Part shown: piece by piece, positions 14,728 to 22,041 of the stretch
How positions within the stretch are numbered: the stretch's first letter is position 1
Layout: each line of letters starts with the position of its first letter
DNA from: CAZOHG01 sp964579725
Lineage (GTDB): Bacteria; Zhuqueibacterota; JdFR-76; BMS3Abin05
DNA length: 23,187 bases
Direction: 5' to 3'
NCBI GenBank assembly: GCA_964579725.1
Contig: CAZOHG010000053.1
Coordinates: 1-23,187 of the forward strand
Translations under genes and position numbers: made by a program
The notes under the pieces: model-generated
What the model was told of the DNA's origin: nothing
What the model saw: the letters and a program-made list of their open reading frames with translations, nothing else
Database searches by the model: none

Positions 14728-15385
14728 TCCCGCCGGTTCGGGCGAAGAAGAAACGTGGCCGGACGCCACAGCCGATCTGCTGCGCAGCCGAGACAGCCGC
14801 GATCGCCTGAAGGGAATTCGCCAGCTTCGGCATCCGTGGAGTGCTCCGGCGGTTTTGCAATTACACCGATTGAGCCGCCACCCGAATCTGTTGTACCGAG
14901 CTGCCGCCAAAGGGGAATTGGACATGGTAGACATTGTTTTTCGAAGGCGGATTTACCGGGTGCGCCAAAAAATGAAGGGGGATGAAGAAAATCCGGCGCT
15001 TTGGTTTTCCCTTGCGGTTGTGTTTCTTCGCTATGCTCAAATCTGGCCGCACGACCGAGAAAATCGAACCTTTTTTTTGTCCCAGGCCCTCAATTATTTG
15101 AATCGGCTCATTCGGCTTGTAAAACCCAAACTGATTTATTTTTATTACAGGGGGTTGGTTAGAAAAGAAATGGGCCAATACCGAACAGCACTGTCGGATT
15201 TTCGGAAAGTGCTGCACGCCAAACCTGAACACTGGGGGGCTCTTTTAGGGTTGCTTGCCTGTCTGTACGAAATCGGGGACTACCCGCGCCTGGGGCAGGT
15301 GGCCCAAAGCTGGAAACAATGGGCACGACATCCCTACCAGCGCGCCTTGCTCACCACCTGGGGAGGTGAAAACAAACAGGGTTAA
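14714..15385 (+). CDS. PelE-like HEAT/TPR repeat protein
   Basis: 223 residues, overlapping the end of the PelD-like gene by 14 bases, so translation is probably coupled; there is no strong ribosome site of its own. Residues 18-75 read like a HEAT-type helical repeat (DSRDRLKGIRQLRHP, then HPNLLYRAAAKGELDMVD). A long basic helix follows (FRRRIYRVRQKM). TPR-like helical hairpins occupy about 95-205, with the clearest unit at GLVRKEMGQYRTALSDFRKVL (split 147-167). PelE of the Pel polysaccharide machine has the same HEAT-like plus TPR cytoplasmic part and is encoded after pelD, but it also carries two N-terminal membrane helices that are absent here. It likely docks on the PelD-like protein. A generic TPR scaffold is the alternative. 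Confidence 0.65.
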   Translation: MLSFNPAGSGEEETWPDATADLLRSRDSRDRLKGIRQLRHPWSAPAVLQLHRLSRHPNLLYRAAAKGELDMVDIVFRRRIYRVRQKMKGDEENPALWFSLAVVFLRYAQIWPHDRENRTFFLSQALNYLNRLIRLVKPKLIYFYYRGLVRKEMGQYRTALSDFRKVLHAKPEHWGALLGLLACLYEIGDYPRLGQVAQSWKQWARHPYQRALLTTWGGENKQG

Positions 15386-15418
15386 CCAATGGCAAAACTC
15401 TCGGCAGCCGTTTTCCGA

Positions 15419-16402
15419 CTAATGCTTTTGTTCCACCATAATGCGGCCCAGTCCAAAGCCGCAATTTTTCCCGATGTGTAAGATTTCGCCGATTTTCAGA
15501 AGGGGCCAGTACGATTCCAATTGACCGGCGTAAACGATGTCACCAATGTAGCCGCCCAATTTGGCTTCGGAATGGTAGCGCCGGGCGGGATTACGCCAGT
15601 CGTCCCAAATGAGATTTTCTTCCTCAATGCGAACGGAACGGGCTTCCTCCAAAATGTCTGGAAATTCCAAAATTTCAGGGAAACCGTTGTGGAAGAAATT
15701 CATAATCGAAACGCGTGTGAGGACGCTGCGCAAGAGCGTGCGGAAAAAAAGGTGCCAGTTTTCAATCCCCACTCGTTTCATGCGGAGAGGGGTTAACAGC
15801 GTCAATTCGATGCGAGGCAGGGGGGTATTTTCGCGCCAAAGAAATTTCTTGTACAAATCCGCCAGCGAGACGGAAATGTCGCGGTTAATATTTTCATCCG
15901 AATTTTCGAAGGAATACTCATTGGCCACATAGTTTGTTCGCAGATCAATGCCGTAAATTTTTCGCAGAGTGTACGTACCCTGATTGCGCCCCATTCCCAA
16001 TTCGCCAATCTGCCGCATTGTGGCCACAAAATAGGGGAAGTATTCCAGAGCCCTTCCTACCAAAATCAGGTCAAAAATCAAATCCTCGTGGGAGCTGTAA
16101 AAGGTTTTCCGGCTTAGCGGCGGTTCGAAGATAAAGGGCTTGGGGGGCGTTTGAAAGCGTTTAAGGTCCCCATTCGCCTCTTTTCGGCTGCCACCCTCCA
16201 TGACTTCGTAGTAGGGGCACCCGGCTCGTTTGGGGCAAGTTCGGCACTCCGCGTCGCCTTCGGTACAACTAATCTGCTTAAAAACCTGAATAAAATTTTT
16301 CCGCAGGGAACTTCCCGGGTAGTGCGATAATTTTAAAAATTCGGTCGGTCTTAAAACAAAACGGTACTTGGCAAGACGAAAATTCTCCAGGAAATCTTTC
16401 AT
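15419..16402 (-). CDS. Solitary Cas6-family RAMP protein with four-cysteine cluster
   Basis: 327 residues resembling the Cas6 family of PF10040 type. Near the N-terminus is the family signature LSHYPGSSLRKNF (25-37), with H27 in a position to be a catalytic histidine. It is followed by cysteines C46, C53, C56 and C62 (CxxC plus CPYYE), a pattern common in these proteins and possibly a metal or Fe-S site. The C-terminus carries the glycine-rich RAMP loop GKNCGFGLGRI (311-321), and GELGMGRNQGTY (133-144) is a second Gly-rich segment. Cas6 proteins cut CRISPR precursor RNA. Here there is no CRISPR array and no other cas gene in the window, so a CRISPR role is doubtful. The ATG at 16402 follows GAGGA. 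It is convergent with the PelE-like gene, 33 bases away. Confidence 0.82.
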   Translation of the reverse strand: MKDFLENFRLAKYRFVLRPTEFLKLSHYPGSSLRKNFIQVFKQISCTEGDAECRTCPKRAGCPYYEVMEGGSRKEANGDLKRFQTPPKPFIFEPPLSRKTFYSSHEDLIFDLILVGRALEYFPYFVATMRQIGELGMGRNQGTYTLRKIYGIDLRTNYVANEYSFENSDENINRDISVSLADLYKKFLWRENTPLPRIELTLLTPLRMKRVGIENWHLFFRTLLRSVLTRVSIMNFFHNGFPEILEFPDILEEARSVRIEEENLIWDDWRNPARRYHSEAKLGGYIGDIVYAGQLESYWPLLKIGEILHIGKNCGFGLGRIMVEQKH

Positions 16403-16480
16403 TTTTACACATTCCTCACCATACTAACAGTTACCCACCACAGGCAAAACGTAGAATTTTTCCCACGCAGCTTCTTCTGG

Positions 16481-16493
16481 AAAGAGTCTCTTT
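16481..16493. repeat. Perfect 13-base dyad upstream of the Cas6-family gene
   Basis: AAAGAG-T-CTCTTT lies about 80 bases before the start of the Cas6-family gene, in the 156-base gap after rlmN. It could be an operator; there is no other support. Confidence 0.25.
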
Positions 16494-16558
16494 GAGAATA
16501 AACGGTTTCTTCCGATTTTTTTAAAGATGTTGAAAATTAAGAAGTTTATTTAAAAAAG

Positions 16559-17602
16559 TCAAGCAATTTCTCCAATTTGTTGATTTTTTACGAAAAGTTG
16601 ACCGCAGGCGGCGTCAATGTCCGTTCCGCGGCTTCGGCGTACCGTAACCGGAGCCGGAAAATCCAATAATTCCTGAATAAAAGCCCCCAAGCGTTCTTCC
16701 GAAGGAGGCTGAAAACCGGGCCCAGTCGGATTGTAAGGAATAAGATTAATTTTACAGTGAATCCCTTTCAATAATTGTCGCAGTCGGCGCGCATCTTTTG
16801 GAGAATCATTCTGGTCGGCAATAAGAACATATTCAAAAGTCACACGATTGCGAGAATGCCGGGAATAGTCGCGAAGCGCCTGAAGAAGACTTTCCAGTGG
16901 GAATTTTCGATTGATGGGCATGAGTGCGCTGCGAGTGGCGTTGGTAGTCGCATTGAGCGAAACCGCCAATTTGAAGCGGCGATTCTCGCGCGTGAAACGC
17001 TCGATTTGGGGGACCAACCCGCTGGTGGAAATGGTGATTCGACGCTGTCCGATGGCCAATCCCTCGGGATCTGCCATTAACTCAGCTGCCCGTAGGGCGT
17101 TTTCGTAATTGTGAAACGGCTCGCCCATTCCCATCATAACCACATTCGTGACCCTTACGCCCACTTCCCGTTCAATCGCCAGCACCTGGTCCACAATTTC
17201 GCCGGATGTAAGATTTCGGGTGAGTCCCATTTTTCCCGTCTGACAAAAACGGCATTTTAGGGCGCACCCAACCTGTGTGGAAACGCAAACCGTTCGGCGT
17301 TTTTGATCCGGAATGTACACGCTTTCCACAGCGTTGCCGTCGGGCAAAGCAAAAAGGAATTTAATCGTACCACTTTCGGAAGACCGCCGCACACTTAAAG
17401 GGCGCAGGACCAAAATGTCGGCTTTTTCAGACAGCGCCTGGCGCAGACTTTTGCTGAGATTAGTCATCTGGGCAAAAGAAGTCGCATTTTTTCGGTAGAT
17501 CCATTGGAAAATCTGACGAGCGCGGTACGGCTCAATTCCCAATGAATCGAGGGCATTCTGAATTTCCTGAACTGTCATCCCCTTTAGATTGATTTTTGAC
17601 AT
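16559..17602 (-). CDS. rlmN: Dual-specificity 23S rRNA/tRNA adenine C2-methyltransferase
   Basis: 347 residues, within the normal RlmN range. It is a radical-SAM enzyme that makes 2-methyladenosine at A2503 of 23S rRNA and A37 of some tRNAs. The cluster-binding motif is C113-xxx-C117-xx-C120 within VGCALKCRFCQTGKMG. The SAM-contact motif is MGMGEPFHNYENAL (157-170). C333 in DAACGQL corresponds to the methyl-carrying cysteine conserved in the family. Residues 1-90 form the usual helical RNA-binding domain. The ATG at 17602 has AAGGG eight bases upstream. It precedes the Cas6-family gene on the same strand with a 156-base gap, so co-transcription is possible but not assured. Confidence 0.96.
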   Translation of the reverse strand: MSKINLKGMTVQEIQNALDSLGIEPYRARQIFQWIYRKNATSFAQMTNLSKSLRQALSEKADILVLRPLSVRRSSESGTIKFLFALPDGNAVESVYIPDQKRRTVCVSTQVGCALKCRFCQTGKMGLTRNLTSGEIVDQVLAIEREVGVRVTNVVMMGMGEPFHNYENALRAAELMADPEGLAIGQRRITISTSGLVPQIERFTRENRRFKLAVSLNATTNATRSALMPINRKFPLESLLQALRDYSRHSRNRVTFEYVLIADQNDSPKDARRLRQLLKGIHCKINLIPYNPTGPGFQPPSEERLGAFIQELLDFPAPVTVRRSRGTDIDAACGQLFVKNQQIGEIA

Positions 17603-17785
17603 TCAAACAACCCTTTTTCCCTTTTGCCCCGCAAAATCAAATCTAGCCGGCAAGCACGGCGGTAAAACTTCCGGCAGGCTGGCCATTTTTCTTTGAAAAG
17701 AATTTGAAAACCATCCGTCTGGTCGCCATAAAAGCCCCACACCTGTCTTCGTTTCCTCCAACTCCCCTTTTGTTTTTTCCTGCAC

Positions 17786-17814
17786 AATTTAGGGATTTCC
17801 GCCGCGTAATGCAA
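17786..17814 (-). promoter_or_regulatory. Tentative rlmN promoter
   Basis: On the - strand, TTGCAT and TAAATT are separated by 17 bases. The spacing is ideal and the hexamers are moderate matches. The leader would be about 175 bases. Confidence 0.28.
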
Positions 17815-17936
17815 GCAAAAATAATTGATTTTTCGGAAAAAATGTTGTAATTTTTAGCCGTCTTAAACATTTTTCAAACGTGTCCGAACTTTTTTGCCGA
17901 AGTTTGGTAACAAATATCAGAAATTTGGCATTGCAG

Positions 17937-17955
17937 GCCGCTTTTCAAGAGCGGC
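17937..17955 (+). repeat. Short inverted repeat in the moxR leader
   Basis: GCCGCT (17937-17942) can pair with AGCGGC (17950-17955) over a seven-base loop. No U-run follows directly, so it is not a clear terminator. It would lie in the 5' leader of the moxR transcript. Confidence 0.35.
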
Positions 17956-18018
17956 ATTCTAACTTTTTCAGATGAACGAGCGCTAAATCAATATTTTAGA
18001 GAATAACCCGGAGGGTGA

Positions 18019-19017
18019 ATGGCCGTACGAGCAAAAAAACTAAGTGATCTCGACCAATTGGACAAACTGAAAACCGCTTACCAGGACATTCTTGCGGAAA
18101 TTGCGAAGGTCATTATTGGACAAAATCAAATCATTCATGAAATTTTAATGGCTTTATTAGCTCGAGGCCACTCGTTATTGGTCGGTGTGCCCGGTTTGGC
18201 CAAAACCCTGCTGATTAGCACATTGGCCGAGGCTCTTGACCTTAAATTTAGCCGCATTCAATTTACCCCGGATCTCATGCCGTCCGACATTACCGGGACG
18301 GAAATCATTGAAGATGATATTTCAACGGGAAAGAAATTCTTTAAATTCGTCAAGGGGCCTGTATTTGCCAACATTGTTTTAGCCGACGAAATTAACCGAA
18401 CGCCTCCCAAAACGCAGGCTGCTCTCCTGCAAGCCATGCAAGAACATCAGGTCACGGCGGCAGGAGAAACCTACACCTTGGACGAGCCCTTTTTTGTTCT
18501 GGCTACCCAAAATCCGATCGAACAGGAAGGAACCTACCCGCTGCCCGAGGCGCAATTGGATCGGTTCATGTTTAATTTGTGGGTCGATTATCCCTCGGAG
18601 GACGAGGAAATTCAGATCATTAAATACACCACGTCTGCCTATGCCGAGCAGCCCAAAAAAGTGCTGAATGCCGAAGAGATCATTGCTTTTCAGGATTTGG
18701 TGCGCCGGGTTCCCGTTGCCAGTAATGTCGTGCAATTCGCCGTTAAATTGGTTCGCCTAACCCGCCCCGATGAGGAATCGGCACCCAAGTTTGTGAAGGA
18801 GTGGATTGAATGGGGTGCCGGCCCCCGGGCTTCCCAATATCTTATTTTGGGAGCCAAAGCACGCTGTATTTTGGACGGTCGGCCGACACCGGAAATCGAA
18901 GACGTCAAAGCCGTGGCTGTTCCGGTGTTGCGGCACCGGTTGGTGACCAATTTTAATGCCGAAGCCGATGGCGTCAGTTCCGTGGAAATCGTCCGCAGGC
19001 TTTTAGAGAAATTTTAG
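18019..19017 (+). CDS. MoxR-family AAA+ ATPase
   Basis: 332 residues. Walker A is the MoxR form GVPGLAKT (56-63), Walker B is LADEIN (121-126), sensor 1 is ATQNP (162-166), and the conserved LPEAQLDRF is at 175-183. MoxR ATPases act as chaperones that mature or insert cofactors into partner proteins, usually encoded next to DUF58 and von Willebrand factor A proteins. The DUF58 gene follows 25 bases later on the same strand, which fits that pairing. The ATG at 18019 is preceded by GGAGGG at short spacing (three bases). The client of this ATPase is unknown; the vWA/BatA-BatB genes often found after DUF58 are missing here. Confidence 0.95.
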   Translation: MAVRAKKLSDLDQLDKLKTAYQDILAEIAKVIIGQNQIIHEILMALLARGHSLLVGVPGLAKTLLISTLAEALDLKFSRIQFTPDLMPSDITGTEIIEDDISTGKKFFKFVKGPVFANIVLADEINRTPPKTQAALLQAMQEHQVTAAGETYTLDEPFFVLATQNPIEQEGTYPLPEAQLDRFMFNLWVDYPSEDEEIQIIKYTTSAYAEQPKKVLNAEEIIAFQDLVRRVPVASNVVQFAVKLVRLTRPDEESAPKFVKEWIEWGAGPRASQYLILGAKARCILDGRPTPEIEDVKAVAVPVLRHRLVTNFNAEADGVSSVEIVRRLLEKF

Positions 19018-19042
19018 GTAAAAAGGGGACCTGGAGCACATC

Positions 19043-19954
19043 GTGACCGATTCGAAGCGTCGAACGTATCGAAAATATCTCCACCCCGATGTTGTGTCCC
19101 GACTGTCTAATATGGATTTGCGGGCGCGATTGGTGGTAGAGGGATTCATTATTGGCCTGCACAAAAGTCCCTACCACGGCTTTAGCGTAGAATTTTCCGA
19201 ACACCGGCAGTACATGCCCGGGGATGCCCTCCGACACATCGATTGGAAAGTTTACGGAAAAACCGGCCGCTTTTACGTGAAACAGTTTGAAGAAGAAACC
19301 AATCTGAAATCTTACATTTTGCTTGACGCCTCGGCTTCAATGGGCTACAAATCCGGCCGCATTTCCAAATTAAGATATGCCAGCTATTTAGCTGCGGCTT
19401 TGAGTTACCTGATGCTTCAACAGCAGGATTCCGTTGGGCTGGTCACATTCGATGAAAAGATCCGGCGCTATCTTCCTCCTCGAGCTGTGTCCAATTACCT
19501 ACACGTCATTTTGGGTGAATTGGACAAAATACGGAGCGGCCACGAAACCAACGTCAGCAAAACGTTTCACGAATTGGCTGAGCGAATCAAGCGAAGAGGG
19601 CTCATTATTGTGCTTTCCGATTTGTTGGACGACCCGCACCAGGTTCTCTCGGGATTAAAGCATTTTCGGCATCGAAAGCATGAGGTTATTGTTTTTCATA
19701 TTTTAGACCCAATGGAGAGGTTTTTCAAATTCAGGGGTGAAACTCTGTTTCAAGACATGGAAACAGGTGAAGAAATTTCAACCCAGGCATGGCACATTCG
19801 GCGAGATTACCGCGCACAAATGGAAGATTTTATTGAAACGTACAAACGTCATTGTCTGGAAAATCGTATCGATTACACCCTAATTGACACGTCCGAGCCC
19901 TTTGACACGGCGCTTTTCAATTATTTGGTGAAACGCAAACGTCTGGGCGGGTAA
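19043..19954 (+). CDS. DUF58 domain protein with degenerate vWA fold
   Basis: 303 residues. The DUF58 signature is clear: HKSPYHGFSVEFSEHRQY (40-57), then PGDALRHIDWKVYGKTG (59-75). LLDASASMGY (93-102) follows, a DxSxS metal-site motif of a von Willebrand factor A-like fold. The C-terminal half (about 105-260) continues the alpha/beta fold (VGLVTFDEK, GLIIVLSDLLDD). There are no membrane helices, unlike many longer DUF58 proteins, so this is the short soluble type. The GTG start has GGAG seven bases upstream. The family is the standard partner of MoxR ATPases and is encoded directly after one here. Molecular function is not established for the family. Confidence 0.93.
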   Translation: MTDSKRRTYRKYLHPDVVSRLSNMDLRARLVVEGFIIGLHKSPYHGFSVEFSEHRQYMPGDALRHIDWKVYGKTGRFYVKQFEEETNLKSYILLDASASMGYKSGRISKLRYASYLAAALSYLMLQQQDSVGLVTFDEKIRRYLPPRAVSNYLHVILGELDKIRSGHETNVSKTFHELAERIKRRGLIIVLSDLLDDPHQVLSGLKHFRHRKHEVIVFHILDPMERFFKFRGETLFQDMETGEEISTQAWHIRRDYRAQMEDFIETYKRHCLENRIDYTLIDTSEPFDTALFNYLVKRKRLGG

Positions 19955-20043
19955 CCCGATGTCCGAGCGGGGGATGTCTTTTCGGCGGTTGACGTTGAGC
20001 TGATGTGGAAAAAGTTTTGAATGCGAAAGGGAAATGTTTTTTT

Positions 20044-20958
20044 ATGTTCCTAAATATTTTAATTCTATTGGCCTCCGTTTTTTTCCTGTGGATTGGCGCC
20101 GATTGGTTTATTGAAAGCTCGTCCTATTTCGCCAAAAAATTGCACATTTCCGAATTAATCATTGGATTGACCGTTGTGGCGTTTGGAACGTCCGCGCCGG
20201 AATTTGCTGTTTCCGTGGGAGCAGCGCTCAAGGGACATTCTGCCATTTCCATTGCCAATGTGGTAGGATCCGACATTTTTAATCTTGGCTTTATTCTGGG
20301 CATTGTGGCTATTTTCCACGCTTTACCCGTCGAACACAAATTGCTCAGGCGAGACGGCTTTTTCCTGCTGTTTATTAGTCTTCTACTGCTTTTTGTCTTT
20401 CGTGACCATCGATTTTCTCGTTTGGAAGGGGTTCTTTTTCTTGCCGTTTTTCTCACTTATTTGGTCGTTCTGTTTTTTAGCAAGGGGAATTTTTACAGCG
20501 ACGTGCGAGTCAAAGAGCTCGGCTGGAAAGCTGTTCCCATGTTTGCGGTGGGCCTGGGCCTCATTATTGCCGGTTCTCATTATTTGGTGAATAGTGCAAG
20601 CCAAATTGCTCGTTCGCTCGGGGTTTCGGAGTGGCTTATTGGCGTCACCGTTGTGGCGGCGGGTACATCCACACCCGAACTGGCTACGTCTCTGGTGGCT
20701 TCCTTTAAAGGGCGAGCCAGTCTTTCCATTGGCAATTTAATCGGAAGCGACATTTTTAATATTGCCGGAGTATTGGGGGTAGCCGCTGCTTTACATCCCA
20801 TGGACCTCCCGCCGGTTTACACCACCAGCCTTATTCTCATGGTGGCCATGATCGTGGTTCTGCTTTTTTTCATGCGAACCCAATGGAAACTCACGCGCCT
20901 GGAGGGCGCCGTACTTATTTTGTTCGGTCTTTTTCGCTGGCTGGTAAATATTTTTTAG
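20044..20958 (+). CDS. Calcium/sodium antiporter, CaCA family (YrbG-like)
   Basis: 304 residues with about ten hydrophobic segments arranged as two related halves. The alpha repeats are GLTVVAFGTSAPEFAVSV (41-58) with NVVGSDIFNLG (72-82), and GVTVVAAGTSTPELATSL (200-217) with NLIGSDIFNIAG (231-242). The acidic GTSxPE and polar GSDIFN motifs line the Na+/Ca2+ site in this family. The inner-membrane protein likely exports Ca2+ in exchange for Na+. I chose the ATG at 20044, which begins directly with the first membrane helix and has AAAGGG upstream. The frame also opens at GTG 20005, which would add thirteen residues and has no good ribosome site. It follows the DUF58 gene by 89 bases on the same strand and may share its transcript. 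Confidence 0.93.
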   Translation: MFLNILILLASVFFLWIGADWFIESSSYFAKKLHISELIIGLTVVAFGTSAPEFAVSVGAALKGHSAISIANVVGSDIFNLGFILGIVAIFHALPVEHKLLRRDGFFLLFISLLLLFVFRDHRFSRLEGVLFLAVFLTYLVVLFFSKGNFYSDVRVKELGWKAVPMFAVGLGLIIAGSHYLVNSASQIARSLGVSEWLIGVTVVAAGTSTPELATSLVASFKGRASLSIGNLIGSDIFNIAGVLGVAAALHPMDLPPVYTTSLILMVAMIVVLLFFMRTQWKLTRLEGAVLILFGLFRWLVNIF

Positions 20959-20961
20959 CCC

Positions 20962-21822
20962 CTATTTGGAGCGGTTGCGTGATTTTCGAAGCTGCACAAA
21001 AAGTTTTTTCAGTTGCTCCCGCGGCATTAATTGGGCTAAAAAATTAAATTGCCCCGCCAAAAGTCTTTCCCCACCGTCAATAGTAATGGTTTCTCCCGTA
21101 ATGTAAGGCGCCAGATCGGACATCAAAAAGACAGCCAAATTGGCCAACTCTTCGTGTTGGCCGTACCGCCCCGTTGGTAGACGCTGCAAATAGGCCTGCT
21201 CCAATTGGGGATCGGGCATGAGACGCACCCAGGCTCCTTTGGTGGGAAAAGGCCCCGGGGCAATGGCATTCACACGAATGTGGTAGGTAGCCCATTCAAA
21301 TGCCAGGGATTTCGTCATGGCTTCCACGCCCGCCTTAGCGGCGGCTGAAGGCAAAACAAATGCGGAACCTGTTTGCGTGTACGTGGTGACAATGTTCAAA
21401 ATATTGCCGGGACGCCGATTCGCAATGAGGTACTTGCCAAAATGCTGACTACAATTGAATGTACCGTGAAGAACGATGTCCACAACCGCCTTGAATCCTT
21501 TCGGAGACAAATCTTCCGAGGGGGAATAAAAATTCCCTGCCGCATTGTTGACCAATCCGTCCAGCCGTCCCAATTCGTCGACCACCCGAGCGATCATTTT
21601 ACCCACAGCGTCATATTCACGCACATCGACCACGTGGGTGAGAACTCGGTGACCGAACGCCCTAATTTCCTCGGCGGCTTTCAGCAGTTTTTCTTCCGTG
21701 CGACCGCAAATAGCCACGTCGGCTCCGAATTTGGCGAACTGTTTCGCCATGCTCAGTCCCAAACCGCTCCCCCCGCCGGTTATTAAAAGCACTTTTTCTT
21801 GCAAGGTGTCTTCCGTAAACAT
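20962..21822 (-). CDS. 2,4-dienoyl-CoA reductase-like SDR
   Basis: 286 residues, a classical-size SDR. The NADP(H)-binding motif is TGGGSGLG (15-22), with GRTEEK (40-45) after the second strand, and NNAAGNF (92-98) follows. In place of the usual YxxxK catalytic motif there is SAAAK (159-163), and a tyrosine occurs earlier at Y148 in VTTYTQTG. This shifted Tyr and Ser-xxx-Lys arrangement, with AKAGVEAMTKSLAFEW and PGPFPTKGA, is that of mitochondrial and peroxisomal 2,4-dienoyl-CoA reductases. A role in beta-oxidation of unsaturated fatty acids fits the crotonase gene upstream. The frame extends to an ATG at 21879, but the ATG at 21822 has an AAGGAG site seven bases away and was chosen. Its stop lies three bases from that of the convergent antiporter. 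Confidence 0.9.
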   Translation of the reverse strand: MFTEDTLQEKVLLITGGGSGLGLSMAKQFAKFGADVAICGRTEEKLLKAAEEIRAFGHRVLTHVVDVREYDAVGKMIARVVDELGRLDGLVNNAAGNFYSPSEDLSPKGFKAVVDIVLHGTFNCSQHFGKYLIANRRPGNILNIVTTYTQTGSAFVLPSAAAKAGVEAMTKSLAFEWATYHIRVNAIAPGPFPTKGAWVRLMPDPQLEQAYLQRLPTGRYGQHEELANLAVFLMSDLAPYITGETITIDGGERLLAGQFNFLAQLMPREQLKKLFVQLRKSRNRSK

Positions 21823-21829
21823 GTTGATT

Positions 21830-21835
21830 CTCCTT
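21830..21835 (-). promoter_or_regulatory. Ribosome binding site deciding the SDR start
   Basis: AAGGAG on the - strand, seven bases before the ATG at 21822. It rules against the upstream ATG at 21879, which would add 19 residues not typical of the family. Confidence 0.75.
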
Positions 21836-21933
21836 AGTTGGTCTCTGGAAAAAAAGTCGGAACGTCTAATCGTTTGCATTTCCGTTCGCTCAAAGCAAAC
21901 CCCCTTTGTGGCAAATTTTCTCCTTCCGTTTTT

Positions 21934-21969
21934 GGATTCAAAAAGAAAGACTCTCTTAGATTTGAATCC
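21934..21969. repeat. Nine-base inverted repeat between the crotonase and SDR genes
   Basis: GGATTCAAA (21934-21942) and TTTGAATCC (21961-21969) are perfectly complementary across 18 bases, with a short inner AAG/CTT pairing. No U-run follows on either strand, so it is a hairpin or a regulatory dyad rather than a normal intrinsic terminator. Confidence 0.45.
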
Positions 21970-22041
21970 GGGGAGAAGGACGCAGCCCTTGAGAAAAGCT
22001 CAGAAAACCTGTCCCGTTTTTGTGCCTTTTTCGGTTTTTTG

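Larger units (their letters stand above)
17603..18018. other. Long divergent intergenic region between rlmN and moxR
   Basis: 416 bases with no credible gene; open frames at 17584-17870 on the - strand have no recognisable motif. It must contain both divergent promoters. On the - strand, TTGCAT (17814-17809), 17 bases and TAAATT (17791-17786) could serve rlmN. On the + strand only a weak candidate is seen (TTGATT 17825-17830, TAATTT 17848-17853). A hairpin-forming repeat lies at 17937-17955. A GGAGGG site (18010-18015) serves the moxR start. Confidence 0.5.

Noticed and set aside
15391..15414. Terminator between the convergent PelE-like and Cas6-family genes
   Set aside because: Only a three-pair CGG/CCG stem before TTTT; too weak to call.
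15386..16558. CRISPR array near the Cas6-family gene
   Set aside because: No direct repeats of 20-40 bases with regular spacers are present in the flanks or elsewhere in the window.
17584..17870. Short - strand open frames before rlmN
   Set aside because: They run into the rlmN start in another frame, show no domain and lie where a promoter is needed.
17926..17942. TGGCATTGCAGGCCGC as a sigma-54 promoter upstream of moxR
   Set aside because: The GG and GC elements are eleven bases apart instead of ten, so the spacing is wrong.
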